DNA of 16,774 nucleotides from ZC4RG35 sp964388105 (GCA_964388105.1 CAYLYQ010000046.1:1-16774); one strand, 5' to 3'. Shown: positions 8,134 through 15,680, numbered from the stretch's first letter. A program made the numbers and translations. Notes: a model not told the origin generated them from the sequence alone.

Positions 8134-8706
8134 CTAGTGAACGCCCCATGAATCGATCCGACGTGACACCCGCAGCGTCGCAAAAGCCAACACGCAACCG
8201 GCCAAGTACCAGGTCACCGCGGTTGGTTCTCGAGATGGGTTGACGCCATCCCACCAGGGGCTGAGGCGCGCCGGAATCAACAAAGTGGCAACAAACAGGG
8301 CTGCTGCCCCTGCGGCGGCCAGAGTCGTGAATCCTGGAATCCCCGTCCTTCTTCCGATTGATGCCAGGAGGACCGCAATCAAGCACAGCACTGTCGCCTC
8401 AGTGACGATGCGCTGCGTGCTTCCAATCCGGCTTATGAAAAGCACGGCGACGATCGTCAATGCCCAGATCGAAGCCACCGAAACGAGTCTTGCACCCAAA
8501 CGCACCGCCATCGGGACAGGCAGAGCGGCGGTGGATTCACCTTCGAAGTCTTCCAACGCCAGCAGCACGCCGATGGCAGCCGCGACAAGAGCGAATCGGA
8601 TGAGTGTGCCTTGCGTCGCCACACCGGGTTCCGTGTTTGTCGAGATCACGCTGAAGCCGATGGCGACAACGAATGCCATTGCGCCTGACCGCCAGTCGGT
8701 CACCAT
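8134..8706 (-). CDS. Putative ABC-2-type transporter membrane protein
   Basis: A 190-residue hydrophobic protein with about five to six predicted helices, including IRFALVAAAIGVLLALED, SVASIWALTIVAVLFI and a C-terminal YLAGCVLAFATLRVS. The sequence LEDFEGESTAALPVP followed by Arg-rich residues resembles, in my recollection, the loop of small actinobacterial ABC permease partners. It is the last gene of the minus-strand unit. The ATG at 8706 or the GTG at 8703 (with TTGAGG just upstream) are likely starts. A TTG at 8733 would overlap the preceding stop as TTGA, and a TTG at 8739 gives the longest form, 201 residues. Family assignment rests mainly on context and topology. Confidence 0.65.
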   Translation of the reverse strand: MVTDWRSGAMAFVVAIGFSVISTNTEPGVATQGTLIRFALVAAAIGVLLALEDFEGESTAALPVPMAVRLGARLVSVASIWALTIVAVLFISRIGSTQRIVTEATVLCLIAVLLASIGRRTGIPGFTTLAAAGAAALFVATLLIPARLSPWWDGVNPSREPTAVTWYLAGCVLAFATLRVSRRIDSWGVH

Positions 8707-8729
8707 TGCCTCAACCCGAGAGACTTGAG

Positions 8730-10223
8730 TCAACGACAAACCGGCAACCGGCTTTCTCTATCCGGCACTTCCCGGGGTGCATGGAGACCAAACCATGTCG
8801 CAACCTCGGAGATGCTCGTTTCGGGGCTTCGGAGATCTTCCCAATGCTCGTTCAGCACCGATTTGACCTCGCCCTTTTCTGCGTTGGTCAACGCCAGTGC
8901 CAAGGCGATTGTCTCAGATCCCACAATCGCTCCCCCGAGTGACTTGTCTCCGAGCGATGTCACGAGAGGGAGCCCCTGCAGTTCGGTCAAGATCCGACGA
9001 CCTTCGGAGGTGCTGAGAGCAGCCAGCCAGAATGGAAAGACGCCTCGCCCCTGTCCACGGCCGTCACAGCTGACAGGCGCTGTGCCCGGAAACCCGACAG
9101 CCGTCTCTCCCAGCCGGACTGCTAGTGCGAACGCACTCGAACCGGAGCCACCAATGGCGCCGTCCCAGCGGAAATCGGTCGTCGCGGAGTTGGCCTCGGG
9201 AGGTTGACCCCAGAGGATCTCAGGGCGCTGGATCACCCTGGGAGCAGGCAGTGGCCAGACCTGTTGAACATCAGCGACCGCGGCGTCCCATTCGCCGACC
9301 CAAGCTTCGAATCCGGGGTAGGTGCAATGGGTTGCTCGGACCGTCGTGAAGCACACCTGGTCTAAGTCGAGTACGCCCCAATCAACTCGCGGTCTGGCCT
9401 CGGTAGTCGATGCCCACACCTGAGAAGGGCGGAACCCGATTGTCTGCATGGCCATGAGCACTACGACGATCGACGTTCCACCGACTGCCAGCAGGCGAAT
9501 CGACAGCGGGTTACGCACGAGGAGCAACACCGTGATCAGGACCAGGGTTGCCAGCATGAACAGAACTCTCGGGGCGGACGGTCGCATCAAGGCGTCAAAG
9601 GGGCTGTCGAAGGCGCTGGGAGGTTGCCAAAGTAGGAGACGACTCAAGTCTGTGCCAACGGATCCCTCCGGTGACCCCACTGCAACGTCAGGCGACCCCA
9701 GCAGTTGAACGGTGGCATATGCGAGAAGGGCGACGGTGGGCGCCGCTCGAAGGCGGCCTCGGAACAGCATCCCAGCGGACCACGCGATCGGGATGGCAAG
9801 GAGAGCTGCGACCAGTTCGGCCCACACGATTGTTCCTGCTGGTTTCGACAGCCGTGCGACCAAACCTGTCGCGATGACGAGAATGATGCCCCAGGCAAGG
9901 GGCCCGATCGCCGCTCCTAGTAGTTCCGCATTCCGCACGGGCCGCCCATGTGTCAACGAATCCAATTGCTCTTCGTATCCATATCGGACCTCACGGGAAA
10001 CGGTCCAGGTTGCAACCAGGAATGAAGCCCCGACGAGTGGGAGCAGCGCCCCTCCGACAGAAACCGACAGGCTCTGCCACACAGTGGCGCGTCCCCAGAG
10101 CGAAAAACCCAGAATCACAGTCGATACCACCGTGGCGATGATTATCAGTGGGTCTGTACCCGCAGTCCTCGCCGATGTGGCTATGAGAGTCCTTGCGGCG
10201 CGGGCACCTCGATTCGGACTCAT
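8730..10223 (-). CDS. Putative ABC transporter permease with large extracytoplasmic C-terminal domain
   Basis: A 497-residue protein. The first 265 residues hold about seven hydrophobic helices, near 25-43, 52-73, 102-123, 133-152, 159-176, 219-236 and 243-262. The remaining ~230 residues are soluble, with little hydrophobicity, and contain cysteines C291, C300, C386 and C496. With an odd helix number this domain would lie outside the membrane, where C291/C300 (CFTTVRATHC, then TYPGFEAW) could form a disulfide. The ATG overlaps the ATPase stop by four bases (ATGA), so the two are surely co-translated. The organisation suggests an exporter or a permease with a sensing or binding domain. I do not recognise a specific family beyond ABC-2-like. 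Confidence 0.75.
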   Translation of the reverse strand: MSPNRGARAARTLIATSARTAGTDPLIIIATVVSTVILGFSLWGRATVWQSLSVSVGGALLPLVGASFLVATWTVSREVRYGYEEQLDSLTHGRPVRNAELLGAAIGPLAWGIILVIATGLVARLSKPAGTIVWAELVAALLAIPIAWSAGMLFRGRLRAAPTVALLAYATVQLLGSPDVAVGSPEGSVGTDLSRLLLWQPPSAFDSPFDALMRPSAPRVLFMLATLVLITVLLLVRNPLSIRLLAVGGTSIVVVLMAMQTIGFRPSQVWASTTEARPRVDWGVLDLDQVCFTTVRATHCTYPGFEAWVGEWDAAVADVQQVWPLPAPRVIQRPEILWGQPPEANSATTDFRWDGAIGGSGSSAFALAVRLGETAVGFPGTAPVSCDGRGQGRGVFPFWLAALSTSEGRRILTELQGLPLVTSLGDKSLGGAIVGSETIALALALTNAEKGEVKSVLNEHWEDLRSPETSISEVATWFGLHAPREVPDRESRLPVCR

Positions 10224-11080
10224 CGCGCCGACTGGGTGGACTCCATCATGAGTGCCAAGTACCCGTCTTCAAGCGTCGGCTCAACAGACTCCCCATCCTC
10301 GACTTCGCCGAGCACGCGGAATCGCCCATCCGGAGTTGGCCAACTCGGCCCAACATTCGCATCTCGATCAACGAACCAGACACGGCCCGAAGCCTTGGCG
10401 GCAAGCCCTTCGGGACTCCCGTGAAAGAGGATCCTTCCGTTTGCGATGACGATCACCGTGCCGGCAATGGAGACAATGTCGTCAGGCTGATGTGTCGAGA
10501 CGAACACCGTGGCGCCTTCGGCCGCCGCTGTCCCGATGACCCTTCGGAATCCGGACCGCTGCGCGGGATCGAGGCCTGCGGTGGGCTCGTCGAGCAGCAA
10601 GACGCGGGGAGAGCCCAGCACCGTTTGGGCTAGGCCAAGTCGACGCTGAGTCCCCCCGGAGAGCTTCCTGGCCTTCCGATCGGCGACATCGATGAGACCC
10701 AGAGCAGCGATGACTCGATCGACTTCTGCCCTTCGCTCCTCTCGATCGAGGATGTCCTTGAGCACAGCCACCCGGTCCAGTTGGGACCGAGTGGTAATGG
10801 CTGGGCTGAAGGAAACCGTCTGTGGCATATAGCCGATTAGGCGTCTTGCCGACCGGTTCGCCCGTTCCGAGCCGAGACGGATCCCTCCGATCTCGATCAT
10901 GCCCGAATCCACCGGTACCAAAGTCGCGAGGCAACGCAGAAGGGTCGTCTTGCCCGCTCCATTGGGTCCGAGCAACGCCGCCACCCCCGAATCAAGCTGG
11001 AAGCTGACCCGGTCGAGGGCGTCGATCGAACCAAATCGTTTCGAGATACCCTCGACCGAGATCATCCTGCCATCAGTCAC
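10220..11080 (-). CDS. ABC transporter ATP-binding protein (DrrA/CcmA-like)
   Basis: A complete 286-residue nucleotide-binding subunit. Walker A is GPNGAGKT (38-45), Q-loop Q87, signature LSGGT (140-144), Walker B VLLLDE (160-165), D-loop at 170-172 and switch H197 in STHQPDDI. About 80 residues after the core form an accessory C-terminal region, as in ABC-2 exporter ATPases such as the DrrA group. The GTG at 11080 starts two bases after the stop of the secreted-protein gene and is the only plausible start; an internal ATG at 11065 would trim five residues. It would energise the two membrane proteins encoded downstream. Confidence 0.93.
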   Translation of the reverse strand: MTDGRMISVEGISKRFGSIDALDRVSFQLDSGVAALLGPNGAGKTTLLRCLATLVPVDSGMIEIGGIRLGSERANRSARRLIGYMPQTVSFSPAITTRSQLDRVAVLKDILDREERRAEVDRVIAALGLIDVADRKARKLSGGTQRRLGLAQTVLGSPRVLLLDEPTAGLDPAQRSGFRRVIGTAAAEGATVFVSTHQPDDIVSIAGTVIVIANGRILFHGSPEGLAAKASGRVWFVDRDANVGPSWPTPDGRFRVLGEVEDGESVEPTLEDGYLALMMESTQSAR

Positions 11081-11082
11081 CG

Positions 11083-11496
11083 TCAGGGACAGCTCAGAGA
11101 TACTCCGGCCGAGCCTGGGTAGTACGCCGTACTCGTGCCACCCGTTGACCGCTTTTGGTAACCCTGAGTCCGCCAGAGATCAGTTCCATGGCCGGCGCAG
11201 GTGTAGAGCACGAATACCGAGCTGTTGTGGGTTGGCACGGGCGAAGCGTAGAGCTCCTTTCTGGTTACCCAGATGGGTCCGACCTTCTCTTGGATCCTCA
11301 CCCGGTTCACATCGATGGTCTCAGGCGATGCCTGGCCCAGGCTGTCCCCATACAACGTATGGTTGGCAACCTCCCAACCGAGAAAGACCTCATGCCACCA
11401 GGCTGCCGAGGCCGGTATGGCCGCCCAGAGCACGAGCGCTGCCACCAGGGCTGATGGGGAGATGGCGAACCTGTGATTCCTCGACGAGATTCTCAT
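11083..11496 (-). CDS. Small secreted protein of unknown family, two cysteines
   Basis: A 137-residue protein with a clear Sec signal peptide: basic N-terminus (RISSRNHR), hydrophobic core at 15-27, and an AxA-type site with predicted cleavage after A31. The mature ~106 residues are rich in aromatics, Gly, Ser and Thr, begin AWWHEVF, and contain exactly two cysteines, C100 and C136, which could form one disulfide. The ATG at 11496 is chosen because a near-perfect AGGAGGAG lies at 11508-11501 with good spacing. It leads a tight operon with an ABC transporter, the layout of secreted-peptide/exporter or bacteriocin/self-immunity modules. It lacks recognisable lactococcin 972 or lantibiotic features, so function is unknown. 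Confidence 0.8.
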   Translation of the reverse strand: MRISSRNHRFAISPSALVAALVLWAAIPASAAWWHEVFLGWEVANHTLYGDSLGQASPETIDVNRVRIQEKVGPIWVTRKELYASPVPTHNSSVFVLYTCAGHGTDLWRTQGYQKRSTGGTSTAYYPGSAGVSLSCP

Positions 11497-11606
11497 CCTG
11501 CTCCTCCTTCTCCCCAGCCCGCCGATGGGCCTCCTTGACCTTACTCCTCGCCGCGGGTGGTTGTCGGTGCGCGGCCGACCACCCACCAAACGGTGGCTTG
11601 GGCGCT
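11497..11606 (-). promoter_or_regulatory. Putative promoter region of the secreted protein-ABC unit
   Basis: The 110-base gap between the GNAT stop and the secreted-protein start contains, on the minus strand, CCGACA (11567-11562) and TAAGGT (11543-11538) separated by 18 bases. These are fair -35 and -10 matches and would give a ~35-base leader. Upstream, CCACC-GTTT-GGTGG could form a short hairpin after the GNAT gene but has no T tract. The promoter call is tentative. Confidence 0.35.
11501..11508 (-). promoter_or_regulatory. Strong ribosome binding site of the secreted-protein gene
   Basis: On the minus strand AGGAGGAG stands four bases before the ATG at 11496, a strong match to the anti-Shine-Dalgarno. 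It decides the start against the longer open frame reaching 11589, whose extra 31 residues are Arg-rich and would bury the signal peptide. Confidence 0.75.
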
Positions 11607-12185
11607 CTAGCGCGTCAGTTCCGTGCGCTTCATGGCGCGGTACTCCCGGTCGAGCAGTGACCAGTGGGAGTGGTCCACCCAGTTGCCCCGGATCAGCAAT
11701 TCCTCACGGAGGACCCCCTCCCGCGTGAAGCCGAGCTTCTGGGCCACCCGGTCGGAGGCGGTGTTGCCGACGGCTATCCGGAGCACAGCCTTGTGCTGCC
11801 CGAGGGCGTCGAACGCCTCCTTCAGGATCCGATCCGCTGCTTCGGTGCACACGCCCTTGCTGGTCTCGTCGGAGCGCACCCAGTAGCCGATCTCGACGAT
11901 CTTGCCGAGCTTGGAGACCGTCCAGAACGAGATGTTCCCGATGTGGCGTTCCGGGTCTTCCTTCCAGCGCATCGAGTAGTCCCACGCCCGGTCCTCCCGC
12001 CAGGCCACCATCGACTCGCGCAGGAATGCGGCGGTGTCGGCGGAGGTGTAATCCATGCGCGCCCAAGGGAGCCATTGGTTCAGGTCGGGCAGTGAAGCGC
12101 GGATCGCATCGTCGACAGTCGCCGCATCCCGGCGGGTGAAACGCTGCAGGATGAGACGGTCCGTCTCGAGGAGGGCCCTGGGCAC
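11607..12185 (-). CDS. GNAT-family N-acetyltransferase (RimJ/RimL-like)
   Basis: A 192-residue acetyl-CoA-dependent N-acetyltransferase of the RimJ/RimL type. It begins with LLETDRLILQRFTRRDA, the standard entry strand and helix of this group. The acetyl-CoA-binding motif A region is EIGYWVRSDETSKGVCTEAA, and the later segment AVGNTASDRVAQKLGF carries the conserved Asn of the N-x-x-S-x-x-v-x-x-k-l-GF motif. These enzymes modify ribosomal protein N-termini, other proteins, peptides or small molecules; the substrate cannot be inferred. The GTG at 12185 has no ribosome site but lies six bases after a TATCCT -10-like box, so it may be leaderless. It diverges from the NUDIX gene. Confidence 0.9.
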   Translation of the reverse strand: MPRALLETDRLILQRFTRRDAATVDDAIRASLPDLNQWLPWARMDYTSADTAAFLRESMVAWREDRAWDYSMRWKEDPERHIGNISFWTVSKLGKIVEIGYWVRSDETSKGVCTEAADRILKEAFDALGQHKAVLRIAVGNTASDRVAQKLGFTREGVLREELLIRGNWVDHSHWSLLDREYRAMKRTELTR

Positions 12186-12223
12186 TGGCTCAGGATATCG
12201 GGAGCACTACGTTGGGGCCGGAG
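12186..12223. promoter_or_regulatory. Compact divergent promoter between GNAT and NUDIX genes
   Basis: Only 38 bases separate the two divergent starts. The minus strand has TATCCT (12197-12192) six bases before the GNAT GTG. The plus strand has TACGTT (12208-12213) ten bases before the NUDIX ATG. Both fit TAnnnT, but the -35 regions are poor and would lie inside the opposite gene or its 5' end. Transcription from each side should start at or near the start codon, and the two promoters would overlap. Confidence 0.35.
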
Positions 12224-12760
12224 ATGTGGGACGACCTCAAATACATGACGGAACCGCCCGCGGCGACGAGCAAGCCGGTCGCGGCCGTGCTCGCGCCCCT
12301 CTACCTGGACGACGAAGGGGAGTTGCGGCTGGTCCTGACCAAGCGGCCCGACACGATGCCCACCCACGCCGGTCACATCGCGTTCCCCGGGGGAGGCCCC
12401 CGGTCCGACGACCGTGGGCCGGTGGACACGGCACTGCGGGAGGCGCACGAGGAAGTTGGCATCGATCCCGACCAGGTGGAGGTCCTCGGCTTCCTTCCCA
12501 CGATCGACACCGTCGAGGCGGCTCTGCTGGTGGTGCCGGTGGTCGGGCGGGTCCTGCCCCCACTTCAGCTGGTGCCCTCGGAGCGAGAGGTGCAGCGGAT
12601 TCACACGCCCCTGGTGGCGAAGCTGGCCGACGGTGACCGGTGGTGGTCAGTCCCCTGGAACGGCTGGGAGGTCTGGTACTTCGACCTGGACGGCGACACC
12701 CTCTGGGGGGCCACCGCCCGCATGGTTCGCACGCTCGTGGGTCTAGAGCCCCTCACCTGA
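12224..12760 (+). CDS. NUDIX hydrolase, CoA-pyrophosphatase (NudL)-like
   Basis: A 178-residue NUDIX hydrolase. LVLTKRPDTMPTHAGHIAFPGG matches the extended motif upstream of the Nudix box that marks the coenzyme A pyrophosphatase subgroup (NudL/PCD1), which cleaves CoA or its oxidised forms to phosphopantetheine and 3',5'-ADP. The catalytic core of the box, REAHEEVG, is intact, with DTAL before it. The N-terminal part of the box (GGPRSDDRGPVD) deviates from the strict G-x5-E spacing, as I recall for this subgroup. ATG at 12224 is preferred over the TTG at 12212; an ATG at 12245 is also possible. Substrate is inferred from the motif, not shown. Confidence 0.88.
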   Translation: MWDDLKYMTEPPAATSKPVAAVLAPLYLDDEGELRLVLTKRPDTMPTHAGHIAFPGGGPRSDDRGPVDTALREAHEEVGIDPDQVEVLGFLPTIDTVEAALLVVPVVGRVLPPLQLVPSEREVQRIHTPLVAKLADGDRWWSVPWNGWEVWYFDLDGDTLWGATARMVRTLVGLEPLT

Positions 12761-12808
12761 GCCGCACGGCACCTACAGAAAAAGGGGCCGATCTGCCGAT
12801 CTAAGTCT

Positions 12809-14581
12809 GTGGCGTCCGGTGTGAACAGGTCGGTTCATCGCGACCTCCACCGTCAGGTGGGGGTTCTGTTCGTCGTCATGATTCCGGTCCTCATCATCGC
12901 CGAGCTGGTGCAGCCGATGAACGGCGGGTTGGCAGCTCGGTGGGCCGGATACATTTTGCTGCTGGCGTGGGCGGTGCGCGTGCTGATGCGCACAGATGCC
13001 AGCGCGGTGCCCCTTCTTCTCGCTTCGATGCTCTACCTCGGGCTGATGGCCGTCATCGAGGCGCTGTTCGAGTCGGAGGTGGCGCCGTTCGACACCACGA
13101 CGACTTTCGGTGCCGTGATGCTCCTCTCAGTCCTCACCGGGACCCTCGTCGACGGCAATCGCCTGCGCTGGGCCGGAGCCCTCGGTGTCGCCATCGGTTC
13201 CTGGGTCGTGATCGTCGGGCTCATCTCGGGAGAAGGGGGCGCATCCCTGGTGGCCCGCACCCTCATCGGAGTGGCGGGCGTCGTGTTCACCATCTCGCTC
13301 GTGTCGGGGCTCTTCGACCATCTGTCCGTGGCGGTGCAGCGCCACGACCGGGCCAGCCGCCTCGAGGATGCCATCGCCAGCTGCTCCGAAGCCCTCCTCG
13401 TCCACTCGGACATGTTCGCCCTCTACGAGGCGACGAGGGCGCTTCTCGACGCCACCGACGCCGACTACGCCTATGTCGACCGCACAGTGATGCTCGACGG
13501 CGAGCCGGCCTGGGAGATCATCGCCGACGCTTCCCGTCGGGGCGTCGGCTGGGGCGGTGGCTGGAGACGGGGCAGCTACTCCGCCATCCCCACCACCTTC
13601 AAGGCCCTCAGTGAGGGACGGGCGGTGGTCCTCCGCACGCCCGACCTGCCGGATGCCGAGCGCCGCCGCTACGAAGAGGATGGGATCCGGAGTGAAGTCC
13701 TCGTCCCGGTGTTCGTGGAGCGGGAGATGCGGGGGTCCGTCGGGTTCATCCAGTACTCCGAGGACCGGGAGTGGACCGACGACGAGATCCACACCCTGTG
13801 GCGCGCCGCCCACATGATCGGCGCCTACTGGCGGCGACTCGACGACGCCGAGCAGCTCAAGGCGTCCAACGAGTCCAAGGACCGGCTCCTGGCCTCGGTC
13901 AGCCACGAGATCCGTACACCGCTCACGGCCATAGTCGGACTGTCCGAAGAGATCGTGGCGAGCCAGGATGGCCTCACACCGGACGACATCCAGGACCTGA
14001 TCTCGATCATCGCCCGGCAGAGCCGAGAGCTCGCCGAGCTCGTCGAGGATCTGCTGGTCGCGTCACGCGCCGACTTCGGAAACCTGTCCATCCGGCCCGA
14101 GCCCGTCGACCTGATTGGCCAGGCGCGTCGCGTCATCGAGGGCGTCCGGGAGTCGCACCCCTCGGCCAAGGCCATCACGTTGGACGGCCCGGATGTGCTG
14201 GCGTGGGCGGACCCTCTGCGGGTCCGCCAGATCGTGCGAAACCTCCTTTCCAACGCCATCAAGTACGGAGGGGAGCGGATCGCCGTCGTGGTCGAGAAGC
14301 GCGGCGACGCGGTTCTCTTCATGGTCGCCGACGACGGCCCGGGCGTCGCTGCCGGCGAGGTCGATCTCATCTTCGAGCGCTACTACCGGGCCACCGATTC
14401 CCCGACGCTTCCCGGATCGGTGGGAATCGGCCTCTCCGTGTCCCGCCAGCTGGCGGAGATGATGGGCGGCTCACTCGAGTATGTGACCGGCAGTCCAGGC
14501 CGCTTCGTCCTCACACTCCCGGCACACCTCGCCGGGGAGGAGACCGACCAGGCCCTCGCTCCCTCGGCCCTGGCCGGCTAG
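12809..14581 (+). CDS. Membrane-bound sensor histidine kinase with GAF-like domain
   Basis: A 590-residue kinase. Six hydrophobic helices occupy roughly residues 17-172. A coiled linker follows, then a GAF-like sensor domain at about 190-345 (ALYEATRALLDATDADYAYV at its start, EVLVPVFVEREMRGSVGFI near its end). HisKA has H366 in SVSHEIRTPL as the phosphorylation site. The ATPase domain carries N482 in NLLSNAIKYGG, DxGxG from D508, IFERYYR, and GSVGIGLS. All catalytic boxes are intact, so it should be active. No response regulator gene lies on either side. The GTG at 12809 has no evident ribosome site; a GTG at 12821 is an alternative start. Confidence 0.93.
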   Translation: MASGVNRSVHRDLHRQVGVLFVVMIPVLIIAELVQPMNGGLAARWAGYILLLAWAVRVLMRTDASAVPLLLASMLYLGLMAVIEALFESEVAPFDTTTTFGAVMLLSVLTGTLVDGNRLRWAGALGVAIGSWVVIVGLISGEGGASLVARTLIGVAGVVFTISLVSGLFDHLSVAVQRHDRASRLEDAIASCSEALLVHSDMFALYEATRALLDATDADYAYVDRTVMLDGEPAWEIIADASRRGVGWGGGWRRGSYSAIPTTFKALSEGRAVVLRTPDLPDAERRRYEEDGIRSEVLVPVFVEREMRGSVGFIQYSEDREWTDDEIHTLWRAAHMIGAYWRRLDDAEQLKASNESKDRLLASVSHEIRTPLTAIVGLSEEIVASQDGLTPDDIQDLISIIARQSRELAELVEDLLVASRADFGNLSIRPEPVDLIGQARRVIEGVRESHPSAKAITLDGPDVLAWADPLRVRQIVRNLLSNAIKYGGERIAVVVEKRGDAVLFMVADDGPGVAAGEVDLIFERYYRATDSPTLPGSVGIGLSVSRQLAEMMGGSLEYVTGSPGRFVLTLPAHLAGEETDQALAPSALAG

Positions 14582-14595
14582 ACGGCCACGCGGCA

Positions 14596-14601
14596 TAAAC
14601 T
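14596..14601 (+). promoter_or_regulatory. Possible -10 element of the LCP gene
   Basis: TAAACT fits TAnnnT and lies 19 bases before the ATG at 14621. No clear -35 is present 16-18 bases upstream, and the site sits just after the histidine kinase stop. The LCP gene may have its own promoter or may be read from the kinase promoter across the 39-base gap. Confidence 0.3.
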
Positions 14602-14620
14602 CACGCCGAGCAACAGAACC

Positions 14621-15670
14621 ATGAGTTCAGTCACTGGTAAGAAACGTCTGCTCGTGGCTTCGGGCGCTGTCGTGGTCCTCCTCCTGGGGACCATCGCCGC
14701 CTTTGCCTACTCGGCCTGGGGCGACGTCAACCGGGTCGACATCGATCGACCGGTCCCCGTGCAGCCTTCCGACGGCGATCCCGGGGAGGAGCCTGAGGAG
14801 GAGTTCCCCGAGCCCCCCGAGACGGAGGGTGTGAGCATCTACCTCCTCGTCGGCTCCGACTCCCGGGACGAGCTCGACAATCTCGAAGGTTTCGGCGACT
14901 TCGAAGGCCAGCGTGCCGATGTCGTCATGGTGTTGATCCGGGTGGAGGGCGGTGCGGCGCTTCTCTCCGTCCCCCGCGACCTTCTCGTCGACGACCCGTG
15001 TCGGCCGCCCGAGACGAGGATCAACGCGTTGCTGGCGGGCTGCCCGGAGGGCATCAACGGTCCGACCCTCCTCACTCTCGGCGTGGAGCGGCTGATCGGG
15101 GAAAAGGTCGACCACTACGCCATGGTCGACATGGCCGGATTCCAGCATGTCGTCGATGCACTCGGCGGTTACGAGATCTGCGTCGACCTGGCCGTGCGGG
15201 ACCAACGATCGGGCCTCTCGTTGCCGGCTGGATGCACCCAGGCCGACGGATCCCAGACCCTGGCGTGGCTCCGGTCCCGGCACACCGAGGAGCTCTCCGG
15301 TGACCGGTGGCGGCCCGTCGCCGGAGTCAGTGACCTGTCCCGAAACGAACGCCAGCGCGCGTTCATCATCGACATGATGGGGCGCATCTCGGACTTCTCC
15401 AGCCCTCAACAGCTGGCCTCCACCGCGAGAACCCTGGCTCCGTTCATGACGGTCGACTCGAAGCTGGGCCTGACCGACGCCGTCGGGCTCGTCTGGGCCA
15501 TGAGGGGTATTGGCGCGGGCAATGTCAGCGAGCTCACGATCCCGGTCCGCTCGCATACCACTGAGAGCGGTGCCTCGGTTCTGGTCGCGACCGAAGACGT
15601 GGCGGAGCTGGTGGCGGACTTCATCAACGACTACCGCCGCACGTTGTCCGGCGAACCGGCGGCTGGTTAG
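14621..15670 (+). CDS. LytR-CpsA-Psr (LCP) family cell-wall ligase
   Basis: A 349-residue membrane-anchored LCP protein. A short basic N-terminus and one helix (about 10-30) are followed by a Pro/Glu-rich linker (42-70) and an extracytoplasmic LCP domain (about 73-265). Hallmarks are LLVGSDSR (75-82), the R98-x-D100 pair, SVPRD (116-120), NALLAGCPEG, DALGG, R218-x-R220-H221 and R244-Q245-R246 in the closing helix. LCP enzymes transfer polyprenyl-phosphate-linked glycopolymers to peptidoglycan, such as wall teichoic acid or, in mycolata, arabinogalactan. Four cysteines (C127, C141, C187, C205) lie in the exported domain. The end of the gene contains the predicted trpS promoter. Confidence 0.93.
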   Translation: MSSVTGKKRLLVASGAVVVLLLGTIAAFAYSAWGDVNRVDIDRPVPVQPSDGDPGEEPEEEFPEPPETEGVSIYLLVGSDSRDELDNLEGFGDFEGQRADVVMVLIRVEGGAALLSVPRDLLVDDPCRPPETRINALLAGCPEGINGPTLLTLGVERLIGEKVDHYAMVDMAGFQHVVDALGGYEICVDLAVRDQRSGLSLPAGCTQADGSQTLAWLRSRHTEELSGDRWRPVAGVSDLSRNERQRAFIIDMMGRISDFSSPQQLASTARTLAPFMTVDSKLGLTDAVGLVWAMRGIGAGNVSELTIPVRSHTTESGASVLVATEDVAELVADFINDYRRTLSGEPAAG

Positions 15671-15673
15671 AAT
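15644..15673 (+). promoter_or_regulatory. Predicted promoter of the trpS attenuator transcript
   Basis: TTGTCC (15644-15649) and TAGAAT (15668-15673) are separated by 18 bases and match the -35 and -10 consensus well (four of six and five of six). The -10 overlaps the TAG stop of the LCP gene. Transcription would start about 7 bases downstream, at 15680-15681, which coincides with the GTG that opens the leader peptide. Confidence 0.6.
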
Positions 15674-15680
15674 CCGCGTC

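Noticed and set aside
8240..8728. Plus-strand open frame of 162 codons opposite the last transporter gene
   Set aside because: Its translation lacks hydrophobic or domain structure, while the minus strand gives a coherent multi-helix membrane protein that continues the operon.
11083..11496. Lactococcin 972 family identity for the secreted protein
   Set aside because: Context (ABC transporter next to a secreted protein) is suggestive, but the aromatic/Gly pattern of lactococcin 972 is not seen and this protein has two cysteines; the name would be an over-call.
12787..12801. Short GATC-type repeat before the histidine kinase
   Set aside because: The two copies (CCGATC) are trivial in length and form no convincing hairpin, operator or promoter.
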